Shown here piece after piece: positions 17,556 to 26,883 of a stretch of 64,000 nucleotides of DNA. Position numbers and translations under genes: made by a program. The stretch's first letter is position 1; every line of letters begins with the position of its first letter. The DNA lies in the NCBI RefSeq assembly GCF_014844075.1, contig NZ_CP062165.1:3906001-3970000 (forward strand). Direction: 5' to 3'. The notes below the pieces were generated by a model. The model ran no database searches. It had not been told where the DNA came from and saw only the letters and a program-made list of their open reading frames with translations. This DNA is from Paenibacillus sp. JNUCC-31 (GTDB lineage Bacteria; Bacillota; Bacilli; Paenibacillales; Paenibacillaceae).

Positions 17556-19421
17556 ATGAGAAAACGTTACATTAAGCTATTAGAGCATTTAAAACAATCT
17601 GAGCATGATTTTGTGAGTGGAAGCGAATTAGCTAATCTATTTGATGTAACGACTAGAACGATTCGCAATGACATCAAAGAAATGAATGAAAATTATTTAG
17701 ATAAAGCAATGATCATTGGCAATACTCGCAAAGGATACAAGTTAGTCGGGGATTTATCCAGCCTGCATAAAAATGAAGATGATGACGAAGAAAGAGCATT
17801 TCATATTATCAAAGCACTGTTATCGCAGACTGATTTTATTACGTATGAAGACCTTGCTAGAACGCTTTATTTTTCGACTCAAACCATCCGTAAAGACGTG
17901 CAAAAATTAGTACAAACGATTCAAGCAGAAAAGCAGAACATCGAGATTGAAGCGATTATTTTCCAAGGCATCCGGCTTAAAGGAAGCGAAGTCGAGAAAC
18001 GGATTTTGCTCAAAAAACTAGTCACTACCGATTGTCTCAAACACATGCCGATAGATGAAGCACTGCAATACTATTTTGGCGATTGGTTCGATGGACCTTC
18101 TATTCATTTTATCTACGCTTGTATTGAAGAAGAGGTTGCCAAGTATAATTTACTGCTAAGTTTTCAAGAGTTATTCTCGATCTGTGTGAATGTGTTGATT
18201 AGTCTTAAACGTGTAAGTCTTGCACAAAAAATAACTGAACAAGATATGAGATTGGATCATACAAGTTTTGAAGAGTTAAAATTGGCCCAATCTATTCTGA
18301 TCCGACTAGCCCAAGAAATAGATGTCTCTTTTGATGAATATGAGTATCAGTATTTGGGCTACCTGCTTATCGCATTGCAGATCTTGCCTAAAAAAAATCA
18401 AGAAATCGGACATAACTACGTGAATGAAATGGAACAAAAAATTAAATCAGTGATCCAAAAAGTAGGAGAGCAATACGGATTTATCAGCCTCAAAAATGAA
18501 GAGTTACTTGATCGATTATTAGCGCATATCATCAAATCATTATATCCGTTAAAGTATTATTTCCCTGTCGAAAATCCTTTTATTGCTCAAATAAAATCAG
18601 AATACACCAATGCTTATAATGTCGCGGTTGTGTTGGCCAAAGAATTGCAATTTTGCCTAAATATCAAAATACCTGAAAATGAAATCGGTTACTTGACGCT
18701 GCACATCATGGGCATTATTGAGAATTCTCAAGATAGCAGAACACGTATTGCGATAATTTATGGCAAAAATCTATTAGTCGGCAAGTTGTTGGAGCGTAAG
18801 ATTAATCTCTATTTTCCGAATATTAAAATCGATAGTCTACTAGCTAATCATGAAATACATCTTCTTCCCGAAGGAATCGAAACGATTATTGCAACGAGCG
18901 AGATTGCGGGGCAGCAGCAGTTAAATGTACAAAATATCATTCTAGTTAGTGAAATGATTACAAGTGAGGATATGAAAAATATTTCCATTCAGTTGAATCG
19001 TGGACTACTCAAATATTATTTATCACCAGAGGATGTTTTTTTCTTAAATGAAGACAATCCAATCGATTTGTTGAAAACCCTTACAGAACTAGGCGATATT
19101 CAACATTTATATACCAGTATTCTGGAACGAGAAAAAATGTCCAGTACAAATATCGGTAATTTAGTTGCTATGCCCCATCCATTTGATTGTGGAGATAACA
19201 AAAAATTACGAGTGCTGGTCGCAATCAATAAGCAAAAAATACTGTGGGGCAATCAGATGGCCCAGATTATTTTCCTGTTTATTCCGCCGAAAAATCAAAA
19301 GGTGAATAACACCAAATTCTTCGAAGAAATTTACGATGTGTTCAAGCAGACCAATATGACAGAAAAACTACTCCATATCACCAATTACGATGAATTTTTG
19401 GAAGTTTGGTCTTCCAAATAA
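17556..19421 (+). CDS. PRD-domain transcription activator with PTS EIIA-like domain (BglG/MtlR/LicR type)
   Basis: A 621-residue sugar-operon regulator. Two N-terminal winged helices (HTH_11 around residues 5-60, with FDVTTRTIRNDIKEMNE; a second near 95-140 with YFSTQTIRKDVQKL) bind DNA. Two PRD domains follow, then an EIIB-like region. A C-terminal EIIA(fructose)-like domain carries NLVAMPHPFD, with the phospho-accepting His541. PTS phosphorylation of these sites usually sets activity, so uptake of the sugar itself controls transcription. The start is the ATG at 17556 behind AAGGAGG; the frame is open from 17505. The gene and the two behind it are noticeably richer in A+T than their neighbours. 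Confidence 0.88.
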   Translation: MRKRYIKLLEHLKQSEHDFVSGSELANLFDVTTRTIRNDIKEMNENYLDKAMIIGNTRKGYKLVGDLSSLHKNEDDDEERAFHIIKALLSQTDFITYEDLARTLYFSTQTIRKDVQKLVQTIQAEKQNIEIEAIIFQGIRLKGSEVEKRILLKKLVTTDCLKHMPIDEALQYYFGDWFDGPSIHFIYACIEEEVAKYNLLLSFQELFSICVNVLISLKRVSLAQKITEQDMRLDHTSFEELKLAQSILIRLAQEIDVSFDEYEYQYLGYLLIALQILPKKNQEIGHNYVNEMEQKIKSVIQKVGEQYGFISLKNEELLDRLLAHIIKSLYPLKYYFPVENPFIAQIKSEYTNAYNVAVVLAKELQFCLNIKIPENEIGYLTLHIMGIIENSQDSRTRIAIIYGKNLLVGKLLERKINLYFPNIKIDSLLANHEIHLLPEGIETIIATSEIAGQQQLNVQNIILVSEMITSEDMKNISIQLNRGLLKYYLSPEDVFFLNEDNPIDLLKTLTELGDIQHLYTSILEREKMSSTNIGNLVAMPHPFDCGDNKKLRVLVAINKQKILWGNQMAQIIFLFIPPKNQKVNNTKFFEEIYDVFKQTNMTEKLLHITNYDEFLEVWSSK

Positions 19422-19438
19422 ACCTAGGAGGAATTCAA

Positions 19439-20317
19439 ATGTTAATCAATATGAAAGATTTACTTAAAGTAGCGTATGAAAATAAGTTTGCAGTCGGATC
19501 ATTTAATGTAGCTAATAGCGAGTTCGTCAAAGTGGTCATTACAGCCGCAGAGGAGCAGAATTCGCCTGCAATCATGCAGATTCACCCGAATGAAATCGAT
19601 CTAGTCACTGATGGCTTTATAGCTTATGTGCGAGAAGCGGCATCTAAGTCTAAAGTCCCGTTTGTTATTCATCTGGATCATGGAGCGACGATCAAAGATA
19701 TTACGCGTTCGATTCGTAATGGTTATACGTCAGTCATGATGGATGCATCTCATTTACCTTTTGAGGAAAATATTGCGGCAACCAAAGAAGCGGTTGAACT
19801 GGCTCATCTGGTCGATGTATCTGTAGAAGGTGAACTAGGTACGATCGGGAGTAATGAAGGCAGTTCAGAAGGTGGAGCCGACGAGATTTTGTATACGAAT
19901 CCAGACGAAGCGGCGATTTTTGTAGAACAAACAGGTATCGATACACTTGCTGTTGCCGTAGGCACTTCACATGGTATTTATCCTCAATCCAAAGATCATT
20001 CGATCAAAATCGATCGGTTGAAACAAATTCATGAAAAGGTAAAAATTCCGTTAGTGCTACATGGTGGATCAGATAATCCTGATGAAGAGATTAGAGAAGC
20101 AGTGAAGCATGGGATAGCGAAGATCAATTTATCAACCGATATGAAGCGAGCATTCTACAACCAATTAAGAGCGACACTCGATGCGAATCCAAATGCATAT
20201 GAACCGGATCAACTGATGCCCGAGGCGACCAAAGCGGCAACAGAACTGGTGAAGAAGAAAATGGATCTGTTCGGTTCTACAGGTAAAGCATCCCTTTATA
20301 AACTGGGAGAAATTTAA
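19439..20317 (+). CDS. Class II ketose-(bis)phosphate aldolase
   Basis: A 292-residue zinc aldolase of the FbaA/GatY/KbaY group. It carries FVIHLDHGATIKDI (metal His and catalytic Asp region), SVMMDASHLPFEENI, VSVEGELGTIGSNEG, VAVGTSHGIYP (metal His), LVLHGGSDNPDEEI and KINLSTDMKRAFYNQLR for phosphate binding. It cleaves a ketose phosphate to dihydroxyacetone phosphate and an aldehyde. With a fructose-type PTS next to it and no phosphofructokinase in the module, the natural substrate may be a ketose-1-phosphate. Start at 19439 behind TAGGAGGAATT. Confidence 0.9.
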   Translation: MLINMKDLLKVAYENKFAVGSFNVANSEFVKVVITAAEEQNSPAIMQIHPNEIDLVTDGFIAYVREAASKSKVPFVIHLDHGATIKDITRSIRNGYTSVMMDASHLPFEENIAATKEAVELAHLVDVSVEGELGTIGSNEGSSEGGADEILYTNPDEAAIFVEQTGIDTLAVAVGTSHGIYPQSKDHSIKIDRLKQIHEKVKIPLVLHGGSDNPDEEIREAVKHGIAKINLSTDMKRAFYNQLRATLDANPNAYEPDQLMPEATKAATELVKKKMDLFGSTGKASLYKLGEI

Positions 20318-20332
20318 GAGGAGAGATCCATC

Positions 20333-22258
20333 ATGAAGATTTCTAATGTCTTAAAACCAGAAAATATCATATTAGATGTCACCGCTACGACCAAAGCCGA
20401 ATTAATAGATGAATTGTCGCAAAAGTTAAACGATAACGGCTATTTAAGCGACATCGAGCAATTTAAAAAGGATATCTGGGCACGTGAAGAACAGGTTCCT
20501 ACAGAAGTGGGGTTCGGAATAGCCATTCCGCATGCCAAGTCTACTGGAGTACAGTCCCCTGCGATTATTATGGGCAGATCATTACGCGGTATTGAATATA
20601 GTATCGAATCATGTAATTTATTTTTTATGATTGCAGTCGATCAAAACTCTTCATCAGAGCATTTGCAGACATTATCCAAAATTTCGACCTTTTTGATGGA
20701 TGAGCTATTTAGAGCGAAGCTTATCCTTGCTCGAGATCAAGAAGAGGTTGTCCGCTTATTTGAACATGCAGAAGAGCAAGATGCGCAGGCGCTTCATCGT
20801 CCTAAAAAGTATGCTGGCAAAAAAGTGGTTGGAGTTACAGGCTGTCCTACAGGAATCGCTCATACGTTTATGGCAGCGGAAGCATTGAAAAATGCGGCCG
20901 AGGGACTCGGTGTACACATTAAAGTGCAAACCAATGGATCAACAGGTGTTGGAAATCCATTGACTCCTGAAGATATTGCTGAAGCTGATGGTATTATTGT
21001 AGCAGCAGATGTCAAAGTAGATATGGATGTTTTTGGAGATCGTCCAGTGATCAAAACATCTGTCAAAAATGGAGTTCATCATGCACAAGAGTTAATTGAA
21101 GATGCGATTGCTGGAAAAGGTGTCGTTTTGAATCAAGGCAACAGTAATCTTAAAGAAGCAAAAGAAAAAACACGCTTAAAGCAGCCTAAAATATACAGCC
21201 ATATTATGAATGGTGTATCATTTATGATTCCTTTTGTAGTCGCAGGTGGTATATTGATTGCGCTTTCGTTTATGTTTGGTATTCATGCGGCTGATCCAAC
21301 TAGCCCGGACTATAATGCTTTCGCCGCTTTTTTAAGTACAGCAGGGGGTAGTGCTGCTTTTGCATTGATGGTTCCTGTATTAGCAGGGTATATTGCGTAT
21401 AGTATTGCTGACCGTCCAGGTTTAGCACCTGGTATGATTGGTGGGATGCTGGCAACTATTGGAGGTTCAGGATTTTTGGGAGGTATGCTAGCTGGATTTA
21501 TCGCCGGTTATACGATCCTAGCTCTGAAAAAATTAGTCAAAGGCATCCCCGACTCACTGCAAAGCCTGTCGCCTGTGCTGATCTTGCCATTAGTAGGTTC
21601 ATTTATAACCGCCTTGATTATGTACTTTGTCATCAACAGTCCGATGGCTTGGATCAATGAGTCGTTACAAGGTTGGCTAAATGGCTTAACAGGATCGAAT
21701 GCTATTTTATTAGGAGCACTTCTGGCAGGAATGATGGCATCTGATATGGGAGGGCCGATTAACAAAACAGCGTCTGCATTTGGACTGGCGATGTTTGCCA
21801 ACCAGATCTTTGAACCTTCTGCTGCTCTGATGGTTGGAGGCATGGTTCCACCACTGGGCATTGCATTAGCCACAACATTATTCAAAAATAAATTCTCAAC
21901 TGAAGAACGTAATGCAGGCAAAGCAGCCTATATTATGGGCGCCTCGTTTATCACAGAAGCTGCGATTCCGTTTGCCGCTAATGATCCATTGCGGGTTATT
22001 CCATCCAATATTGTAGGTGCAGCGATTGGTGGAGGAATGTGCATGGCTCTAGGTATTTCATTACAAGCTCCTCACGGTGGGATCTTTGTTATTCCCATTG
22101 CGGCAAGTAATCCATTACTGTATATTGTCTGTATTTTAGTAGGTTCCATCGTTACAGCTTGTATGATTGGATTGTTAAAGAAACCTATATATCAACCACA
22201 GAGTAATACAAGCGAGCCATCAGAAAAGAAAGCCGTAACCACTATGAAATCTGCATAA
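20333..22258 (+). CDS. Fructose-family PTS transporter, EIIABC
   Basis: A 641-residue PTS permease that takes up and phosphorylates a sugar. The EIIA domain covers residues 1-150 with phospho-His67 in FGIAIPHAKS. EIIB (about 163-265) has phospho-Cys171 in VVGVTGCPTGIAHTFMAAEA. EIIC (about 285-625) is the membrane channel with MIPFVVAGGILIALSF, GFLGGMLAGFIAGY, SDMGGPINKTASAF and SFITEAAIPFAANDPLRVIP. The order A-B-C in one chain is that of fructose/mannitol-type transporters. Sixteen bases separate it from the aldolase gene, so all three genes form an operon. The exact sugar is not certain. Confidence 0.92.
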   Translation: MKISNVLKPENIILDVTATTKAELIDELSQKLNDNGYLSDIEQFKKDIWAREEQVPTEVGFGIAIPHAKSTGVQSPAIIMGRSLRGIEYSIESCNLFFMIAVDQNSSSEHLQTLSKISTFLMDELFRAKLILARDQEEVVRLFEHAEEQDAQALHRPKKYAGKKVVGVTGCPTGIAHTFMAAEALKNAAEGLGVHIKVQTNGSTGVGNPLTPEDIAEADGIIVAADVKVDMDVFGDRPVIKTSVKNGVHHAQELIEDAIAGKGVVLNQGNSNLKEAKEKTRLKQPKIYSHIMNGVSFMIPFVVAGGILIALSFMFGIHAADPTSPDYNAFAAFLSTAGGSAAFALMVPVLAGYIAYSIADRPGLAPGMIGGMLATIGGSGFLGGMLAGFIAGYTILALKKLVKGIPDSLQSLSPVLILPLVGSFITALIMYFVINSPMAWINESLQGWLNGLTGSNAILLGALLAGMMASDMGGPINKTASAFGLAMFANQIFEPSAALMVGGMVPPLGIALATTLFKNKFSTEERNAGKAAYIMGASFITEAAIPFAANDPLRVIPSNIVGAAIGGGMCMALGISLQAPHGGIFVIPIAASNPLLYIVCILVGSIVTACMIGLLKKPIYQPQSNTSEPSEKKAVTTMKSA

Positions 22259-22355
22259 CTTCTCTAACCAGCTGGTGCCATGCACTGGCTGTGAGGCAGT
22301 TTTTTGTTTGTTCTATATATCAGATTGATTCAATATCTACATTAAGTATTTGCAC

Positions 22356-22388
22356 AAAGCCAGCCTTTTATAGGGCTGGCCTTTTTTT
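22356..22388 (+). terminator. Terminator behind the PTS operon
   Basis: AAAGCCAGCC and GGGCTGGCC form a hairpin with a TTTTATA loop followed by seven T. Confidence 0.85.
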
Positions 22389-22440
22389 GCTTTCTTCCAG
22401 GCTGAGGACTGAAATGCCTGGATGCTACCAAACAACAACG

Positions 22441-22577
22441 AAGTAGTGGAGGAGACGGAATCGATTCTGAAGAAGCGAAGCGTTCGCCTTTGTTTCTGAA
22501 TTTTACCATTTGGAATATTAGATCAAAAAAAATTTGGAAACAACAGCGATCGGAAGAACGATCCGGAACCGGAACGG
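22441..22577 (+). repeat. Structured intergenic repeat, copy B
   Basis: Second copy of the element at 7118-7257, with the same conserved blocks (GACGGAATCGATTCTGAAGA, GCGTTCGCCTTT, CAGCGATCGGAAGAACGATC). The basal stem here is TTGTTTC (22490-22496) with GAAACAA (22537-22543). Compared with copy A, three base pairs have changed on both sides and remain paired. It lies between the PTS terminator and the pst promoter, about 175 bases ahead of pstS. Confidence 0.7.
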
Positions 22578-22627
22578 TCGCTCGAAAGTTGATTTAACCC
22601 AAATATTTCAATCCGCAGCCCACATTT

Positions 22628-22644
22628 TTAACATTGCGTTTACA
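22628..22644 (+). promoter_or_regulatory. Putative PhoP box ahead of pstS
   Basis: TTAACA (22628-22633) and TTTACA (22639-22644) are spaced exactly 11 bases start to start, as in Bacillus PhoP-binding repeats. They lie about 110 bases ahead of the pstS start. Position and the known Pho control of pst operons support it; further weaker repeats (TAACAA) follow. Confidence 0.55.
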
Positions 22645-22752
22645 AAACAATGATTTTGAGATGACATAACAAAACTACAATGAGTAAAGAGTTGATGGTG
22701 ATCAAACAAATTCACAAAACGCCATCACTAATTTGGGGGAGGAAAACAAAAC

Positions 22753-23679
22753 ATGTTTAAAAAGTTGCCGTTTATTTTGATGACCTTAACGTTCGTACTG
22801 GTGCTCGCAGCATGCGGATCGAAAAATGACGCAGGTACTGATGGTGCCGCAAGCAATGGTGCAGGCGAAACCGCTACTGAACTCAGCGGGAACATCCTGG
22901 CTGTTGGTTCAACAGCACTGCAACCTCTGGTAGAGCAAGCTGGACAAAAATTTATGGCAGTTGATGAATATAAGAACGTAACGGTACAAGTTCAAGGCGG
23001 CGGTAGTGGTACGGGTCTGACACAAGTATCCGACGGACAAGCTACAATCGGTAACTCTGACGTATTTGCAGAAGAGAAAATCGACGATGCAGCAAAAGTG
23101 AGCGAACTGAAAGATCACCAAGTGGCTGTAGTAGCAATCGCTCCTGTAAGCAACAAAGATGCAGGTGTACAAGACTTGACGAAGCAACAACTGATCGACA
23201 TTTTCTCCGGTAAAATTACGAACTGGAAAGATGTTGGCGGTAAGGATCAAGCGATCGTTATCGTAAACCGTCCTAGCAGCTCCGGTACTCGTGCAACATT
23301 TGAGAACTTTGCACTGGGCACAAAAGTAGAAGATATCCAAGGTTCGATTCAGGAAGATTCCTCCGGTACAGTTAAGAAGCTGGTAGCTGAAACTCCGGGA
23401 GCTATTGGTTATCTGGCTCTGTCCTACCTGGATGACAGCCTGCAAGTGTTGAAATACGAAGGTGTAGAAGCGACGGTTGAGAACGTAGAAGCAGGAACTT
23501 ATCCAGTATGGGCTTACGAGCACATGTACACCAAGGGTGACCCTGACGCAGCAACAAAAGCATTCCTCGATTACATCCTGAGTGATGAAATTCAGCAAAA
23601 AGACGTGACTGAGCTTGGTTACATCCCGGTATCCGGCATGAAAGTAAAACGTGATGCAGCAGGCACTGTGACGAAATAA
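22753..23679 (+). CDS. pstS: Phosphate ABC transporter, substrate-binding lipoprotein PstS
   Basis: A 308-residue lipoprotein with signal peptide and lipobox VLAAC (lipid on Cys21), a short Gly/Ala/Asn-rich tether, then the phosphate-binding fold. Binding motifs are AVGSTALQPLVEQAG, VQGGGSGTGLTQVSDGQATI, FSGKITNWKDVGG and RPSSSGTRATFENF. It captures phosphate outside the membrane and hands it to PstC/PstA. A stem-loop separates it from pstC, in keeping with PstS being made in excess. Confidence 0.95.
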   Translation: MFKKLPFILMTLTFVLVLAACGSKNDAGTDGAASNGAGETATELSGNILAVGSTALQPLVEQAGQKFMAVDEYKNVTVQVQGGGSGTGLTQVSDGQATIGNSDVFAEEKIDDAAKVSELKDHQVAVVAIAPVSNKDAGVQDLTKQQLIDIFSGKITNWKDVGGKDQAIVIVNRPSSSGTRATFENFALGTKVEDIQGSIQEDSSGTVKKLVAETPGAIGYLALSYLDDSLQVLKYEGVEATVENVEAGTYPVWAYEHMYTKGDPDAATKAFLDYILSDEIQQKDVTELGYIPVSGMKVKRDAAGTVTK

Positions 23680-23702
23680 TCTTTGAACTTGCGCATACAG
23701 CG

Positions 23703-23731
23703 AGAGAGGCGGACCCAGGTCCTGCCTCTTT
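23703..23731 (+). terminator. Stem-loop between pstS and pstC
   Basis: AGAGGC-GGACC pairs with GGTCC-GCCTCT (about 23705-23729) with only three loop bases. The tail has few T, so it is likely a partial terminator or an mRNA-stabilising stem that raises pstS over the permease genes. Confidence 0.55.
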
Positions 23732-23821
23732 GCGCGGTTTGCTCTGGATTTATCCCATATTTTGCATGAATTCTACTATAGAAGGATGGTTGTTATGGAA
23801 CAGACCGAAGGGGGAACGGTA

Positions 23822-24730
23822 ATGAACAACAAGTTGAAATCGCGCCGGCCCTTGAGAGAAAAGCATTACTGGGAAGAGTGGACGGGACGAATCTATACGT
23901 CGATTTGTGTCGTTTTCCTGATCGTTGTCATGTTTTCCATCGTTTATTTTGTAGCGTCCAAAGGGTTGTCGACCTTTTTCCAGGATGGCGTAAGTTTGAG
24001 TGAGTTTTTATCCGGTAAAACGTGGAATCCGGCGGGCGAACCCGCTGCCTATGGGGCGTTACCGTTCATTACAGGTTCATTCATAACAACATTTCTCGCA
24101 GCACTGATTGCAAGTCCGCTTAGCCTGTGTGCTGCGCTCTTTATGACGGAGATCGTACCAGGTAAAGGTAAAAAAATATTGCAGCCTGCGATTGAGCTTT
24201 TGTCAGGTATACCTTCCGTTGTGTACGGTTTTATCGGACTAAGTGTGATCGTGCCTTTGCTGCGCAGTATCTTTGGTGGAGCCGGCGTCGGGATTGCAGC
24301 CGGATGTCTGGTTCTGTCTGTTATGATTCTGCCTACCGTAACCAGTATTATGGCGGATGCATTGTCTGCCTTGCCTAAAGGTCTTCGTGAATCTTCCTAC
24401 GCCTTGGGTGCGACTCGCTGGCAAACGATCTATCGGGTCATTATTCCGACCGTTCTGCCTGCCTTGCTGACAGGGATTGTACTGGGTATGGCTCGCGCAT
24501 TTGGTGAAGCCCTTGCTGTACAGATGGTCATCGGGAATGCACCGCATGTACCGACATCCTTACTCGAATCGGCATCAACGTTAACAAGTGTAATTACCCT
24601 GAGTATGGGTAACACCACGATGGGTTCTGTTCATAACAATGCACTGTGGAGTATGGCGCTTGTCCTGCTGGTGATGACCTTTGTCTTCGTCATTCTGGTT
24701 CGCCTGCTTGAAAGGAGGAACCGGGTATGA
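23822..24730 (+). CDS. pstC: Phosphate ABC transporter permease PstC
   Basis: A 302-residue membrane protein with six membrane segments and the permease loop ALGATRWQTIYRVIIPTVLPA followed by GMARAFGEALAVQMVIGN. It forms the channel with PstA. I chose the ATG at 23822 (GGGGGA eight bases ahead). Earlier in-frame starts at 23762 and 23795 add a charged leader without a better ribosome site. The stop overlaps pstA by four bases. Confidence 0.93.
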   Translation: MNNKLKSRRPLREKHYWEEWTGRIYTSICVVFLIVVMFSIVYFVASKGLSTFFQDGVSLSEFLSGKTWNPAGEPAAYGALPFITGSFITTFLAALIASPLSLCAALFMTEIVPGKGKKILQPAIELLSGIPSVVYGFIGLSVIVPLLRSIFGGAGVGIAAGCLVLSVMILPTVTSIMADALSALPKGLRESSYALGATRWQTIYRVIIPTVLPALLTGIVLGMARAFGEALAVQMVIGNAPHVPTSLLESASTLTSVITLSMGNTTMGSVHNNALWSMALVLLVMTFVFVILVRLLERRNRV

Positions 24731-25620
24731 AAATGAAGGCTAAAACGGTAGATAAAATTGCAACTTCGGTTATCGTTGTGCTGGCCCTGTTCATTGTTGT
24801 TCTTCTGCTCGGCTTGCTCGGCTTCATTCTGATACGGGGGATTGGTCAGATTAACTGGCACTTCCTGACCAGTGCACCACAGTTGCTCAAGGGCGGCGGC
24901 GGGATCGGCCCGCAGCTGTTTAACTCGATCTTCCTGCTTGTTCTGACCTTGATTATTACTATTCCGCTTGGATGGGGTGGCGGTATTTATATGGCTGAGT
25001 ACGCTAAGCCGGGCCGGATTACAAGCTTTATTCGTCTGGTGGTCGAAGTGTTATCTTCCTTCCCGTCCATCGTTATTGGTTTGTTCGGACTTTTGCTGAT
25101 CGTTAATACATTTGGTCTGGGCTTCTCCCTGTTATCGGGTGCCATGGCTCTTGCCATATTTAACCTTCCACTGATGGTGCGTACAACGGAGCAAGCGTTC
25201 CGAGCCGTACCGAAAGAGCAGAAGGAAGCGGGTCTTGCACTTGGATTGTCCAAATGGAAGATTATCACTTCCATTCTGTTGCCTGTGGCTTTGCCCAGCT
25301 TAATTACAGGTACGATTCTGGCATCGGGCCGGATCTTCGGTGAGGCAGCAGCCCTGATGTTCACGGCGGGTATGAGTAGTCCTCCGCTCGACTTCACGGA
25401 TTGGAATCCAACGAGCCCAAGATCACCAATCAATCCACTGCGTCCGGCAGAGACACTGGCCGTGCACATCTGGAAAGTGAACAGTGAAGGCATTGGCCCG
25501 GATTCCAAAGAGATAGCAGCTGGCGCTTCAGCCGTGCTTGTACTTCTCGTCCTGGCGTTCAATCTGAGTGCACGCTGGATCGGTCGGGTGGTTTACCGCC
25601 GCATGACAGCTTCGAAATAA
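24727..25620 (+). CDS. pstA: Phosphate ABC transporter permease PstA
   Basis: A 297-residue six-segment permease. Characteristic parts are PLGWGGGIYMAEYAKPGR, VEVLSSFPSIVIGLFGLLL, ALGLSKWKIITSILLPVALP and ASGRIFGEAAALMFTAGMSS. Its start codon overlaps the pstC stop (ATGA; an ATG six bases on is also possible), so the two halves of the channel are made together. Confidence 0.93.
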   Translation: MKMKAKTVDKIATSVIVVLALFIVVLLLGLLGFILIRGIGQINWHFLTSAPQLLKGGGGIGPQLFNSIFLLVLTLIITIPLGWGGGIYMAEYAKPGRITSFIRLVVEVLSSFPSIVIGLFGLLLIVNTFGLGFSLLSGAMALAIFNLPLMVRTTEQAFRAVPKEQKEAGLALGLSKWKIITSILLPVALPSLITGTILASGRIFGEAAALMFTAGMSSPPLDFTDWNPTSPRSPINPLRPAETLAVHIWKVNSEGIGPDSKEIAAGASAVLVLLVLAFNLSARWIGRVVYRRMTASK

Positions 25621-25632
25621 GGAGGAACCAAC

Positions 25633-26388
25633 ATGGCCATACCTTTCGGTACGGAACAGTTAAGCATATATTATGGGCATTTCCAGGCAGTGAAGCAGAT
25701 TAGCCTGACGTTTCCCGAAGCGAGTGTGACGGCGCTCATCGGGCCTTCCGGCTGTGGGAAATCCACATTCCTGCGGTCGCTCAACCGGATGAACGACGAG
25801 ATTGCCGGTTCCCGCACGGAGGGACATATCTGGATGGATGGCAATGATCTGAATGAACCCGGCACAGATGTAATCAAGCTGCGCCAGAAGATTGGCATGG
25901 TGTGGCAGAAGCCTAACCCTTTCCACAAGTCCATCTACAACAATATCGCGTTTGGCCCCCGCTACCGCGGTATCAAGAGTAAGAAGGCACTGGATGAGAT
26001 TGTGGAAAAAAGCTTGCGCCGCGCTGCGCTCTGGGATGAGGTCAAGGACAGACTGAATGAGTCAGCCCTGGCCCTCTCGGGCGGACAGCAGCAGCGGCTC
26101 TGCATCGCCCGCGCATTGTCAGTTGAGCCGCAAATTTTGCTGCTCGACGAACCGGCATCTGCGCTTGACCCGGTATCCACGGGCAAGGTTGAGGAACTGA
26201 TCTCGGAGCTCAAGAAAGAGCTGCGGATCGTGATTGTTACCCATAACATGCAGCAGGCGGCACGCATCTCGGATTATACGGCCTATTTTTACCTGGGAAA
26301 CATGATTGAGCATGGGGATACGGAGCATATTTTTACCAACCCGGACAACCGTCTGACGCAGGAATATATTATGGGACGTTTCGGTTAA
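25633..26388 (+). CDS. pstB: Phosphate ABC transporter ATPase PstB
   Basis: A 251-residue nucleotide-binding subunit that powers phosphate import. Walker A is [19 protein letters not shown], the Q-loop lies near [20 protein letters not shown], the signature is [16 protein letters not shown], Walker B is [13 protein letters not shown] and the H-loop is [14 protein letters not shown]. It lies 12 bases behind pstA with its own GGAGG. No phoU follows; a terminator closes the operon. Confidence 0.95.
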   Translation: MAIPFGTEQLSIYYGHFQAVKQISLTFPEASVTALIGPSGCGKSTFLRSLNRMNDEIAGSRTEGHIWMDGNDLNEPGTDVIKLRQKIGMVWQKPNPFHKSIYNNIAFGPRYRGIKSKKALDEIVEKSLRRAALWDEVKDRLNESALALSGGQQQRLCIARALSVEPQILLLDEPASALDPVSTGKVEELISELKKELRIVIVTHNMQQAARISDYTAYFYLGNMIEHGDTEHIFTNPDNRLTQEYIMGRFG

Positions 26389-26435
26389 CTGTTATATTGG
26401 GATAGAGTATGAGATAGATTTATAGAGATAGAAGG

Positions 26436-26479
26436 AAGCGTAACTCCCGGGCGAGATCGTTTGGGGGTTATGCTTTTTT
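26436..26479 (+). terminator. Terminator of the pst operon
   Basis: AAGCGTAACTCCC (26436-26448) pairs with GGGGGTTATGCTT, followed by a T run, 47 bases after pstB. Confidence 0.8.
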
Positions 26480-26776
26480 GTATGATCCTTCATATGGAAT
26501 AGTTTTCCATAATAAAAACAATCATGCTACGATATTCGCACGTACCACTCTAATTTGATACAAAGAAGGCGATGAATACCCGAACCGTTCTGTGGATCGT
26601 AACATAAATAGTACTAACCACAGATATGGCTCATCGAAAATAAAACAATCATAATGTATGCGCTTTCGGGATGAAACGCATTAACACATTCATGTGATGA
26701 AAGTTTACAATTTGTTGATTTTTCCTGTGTGTAAAATGGAAAAAAGTAAAGATTAACAAAGAAATCGTTAAGTTTG

Positions 26777-26805
26777 TTGACACTGATCTTCCGGTCGATT
26801 AATCT
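26777..26805 (+). promoter_or_regulatory. SigA-type promoter of the glycine riboswitch-sdaAB transcript
   Basis: TTGACA (26777-26782), a 17-base spacer and TAATCT (26800-26805) lie about 75 bases ahead of the first aptamer. Between the pst terminator and this promoter (26480-26776) I see no gene. Confidence 0.65.
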
Positions 26806-26883
26806 TAATGAGAAAGTAGTCAAAACTTCAATTATCGTTCTGGTACAAGATCAGAATGGTTCCATACAAGCGAATGATAGCGA

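Noticed and set aside
22909..23598. Open frame of 229 codons on the - strand
   Set aside because: Antisense to pstS, which has full motifs; composition is unlike a protein.
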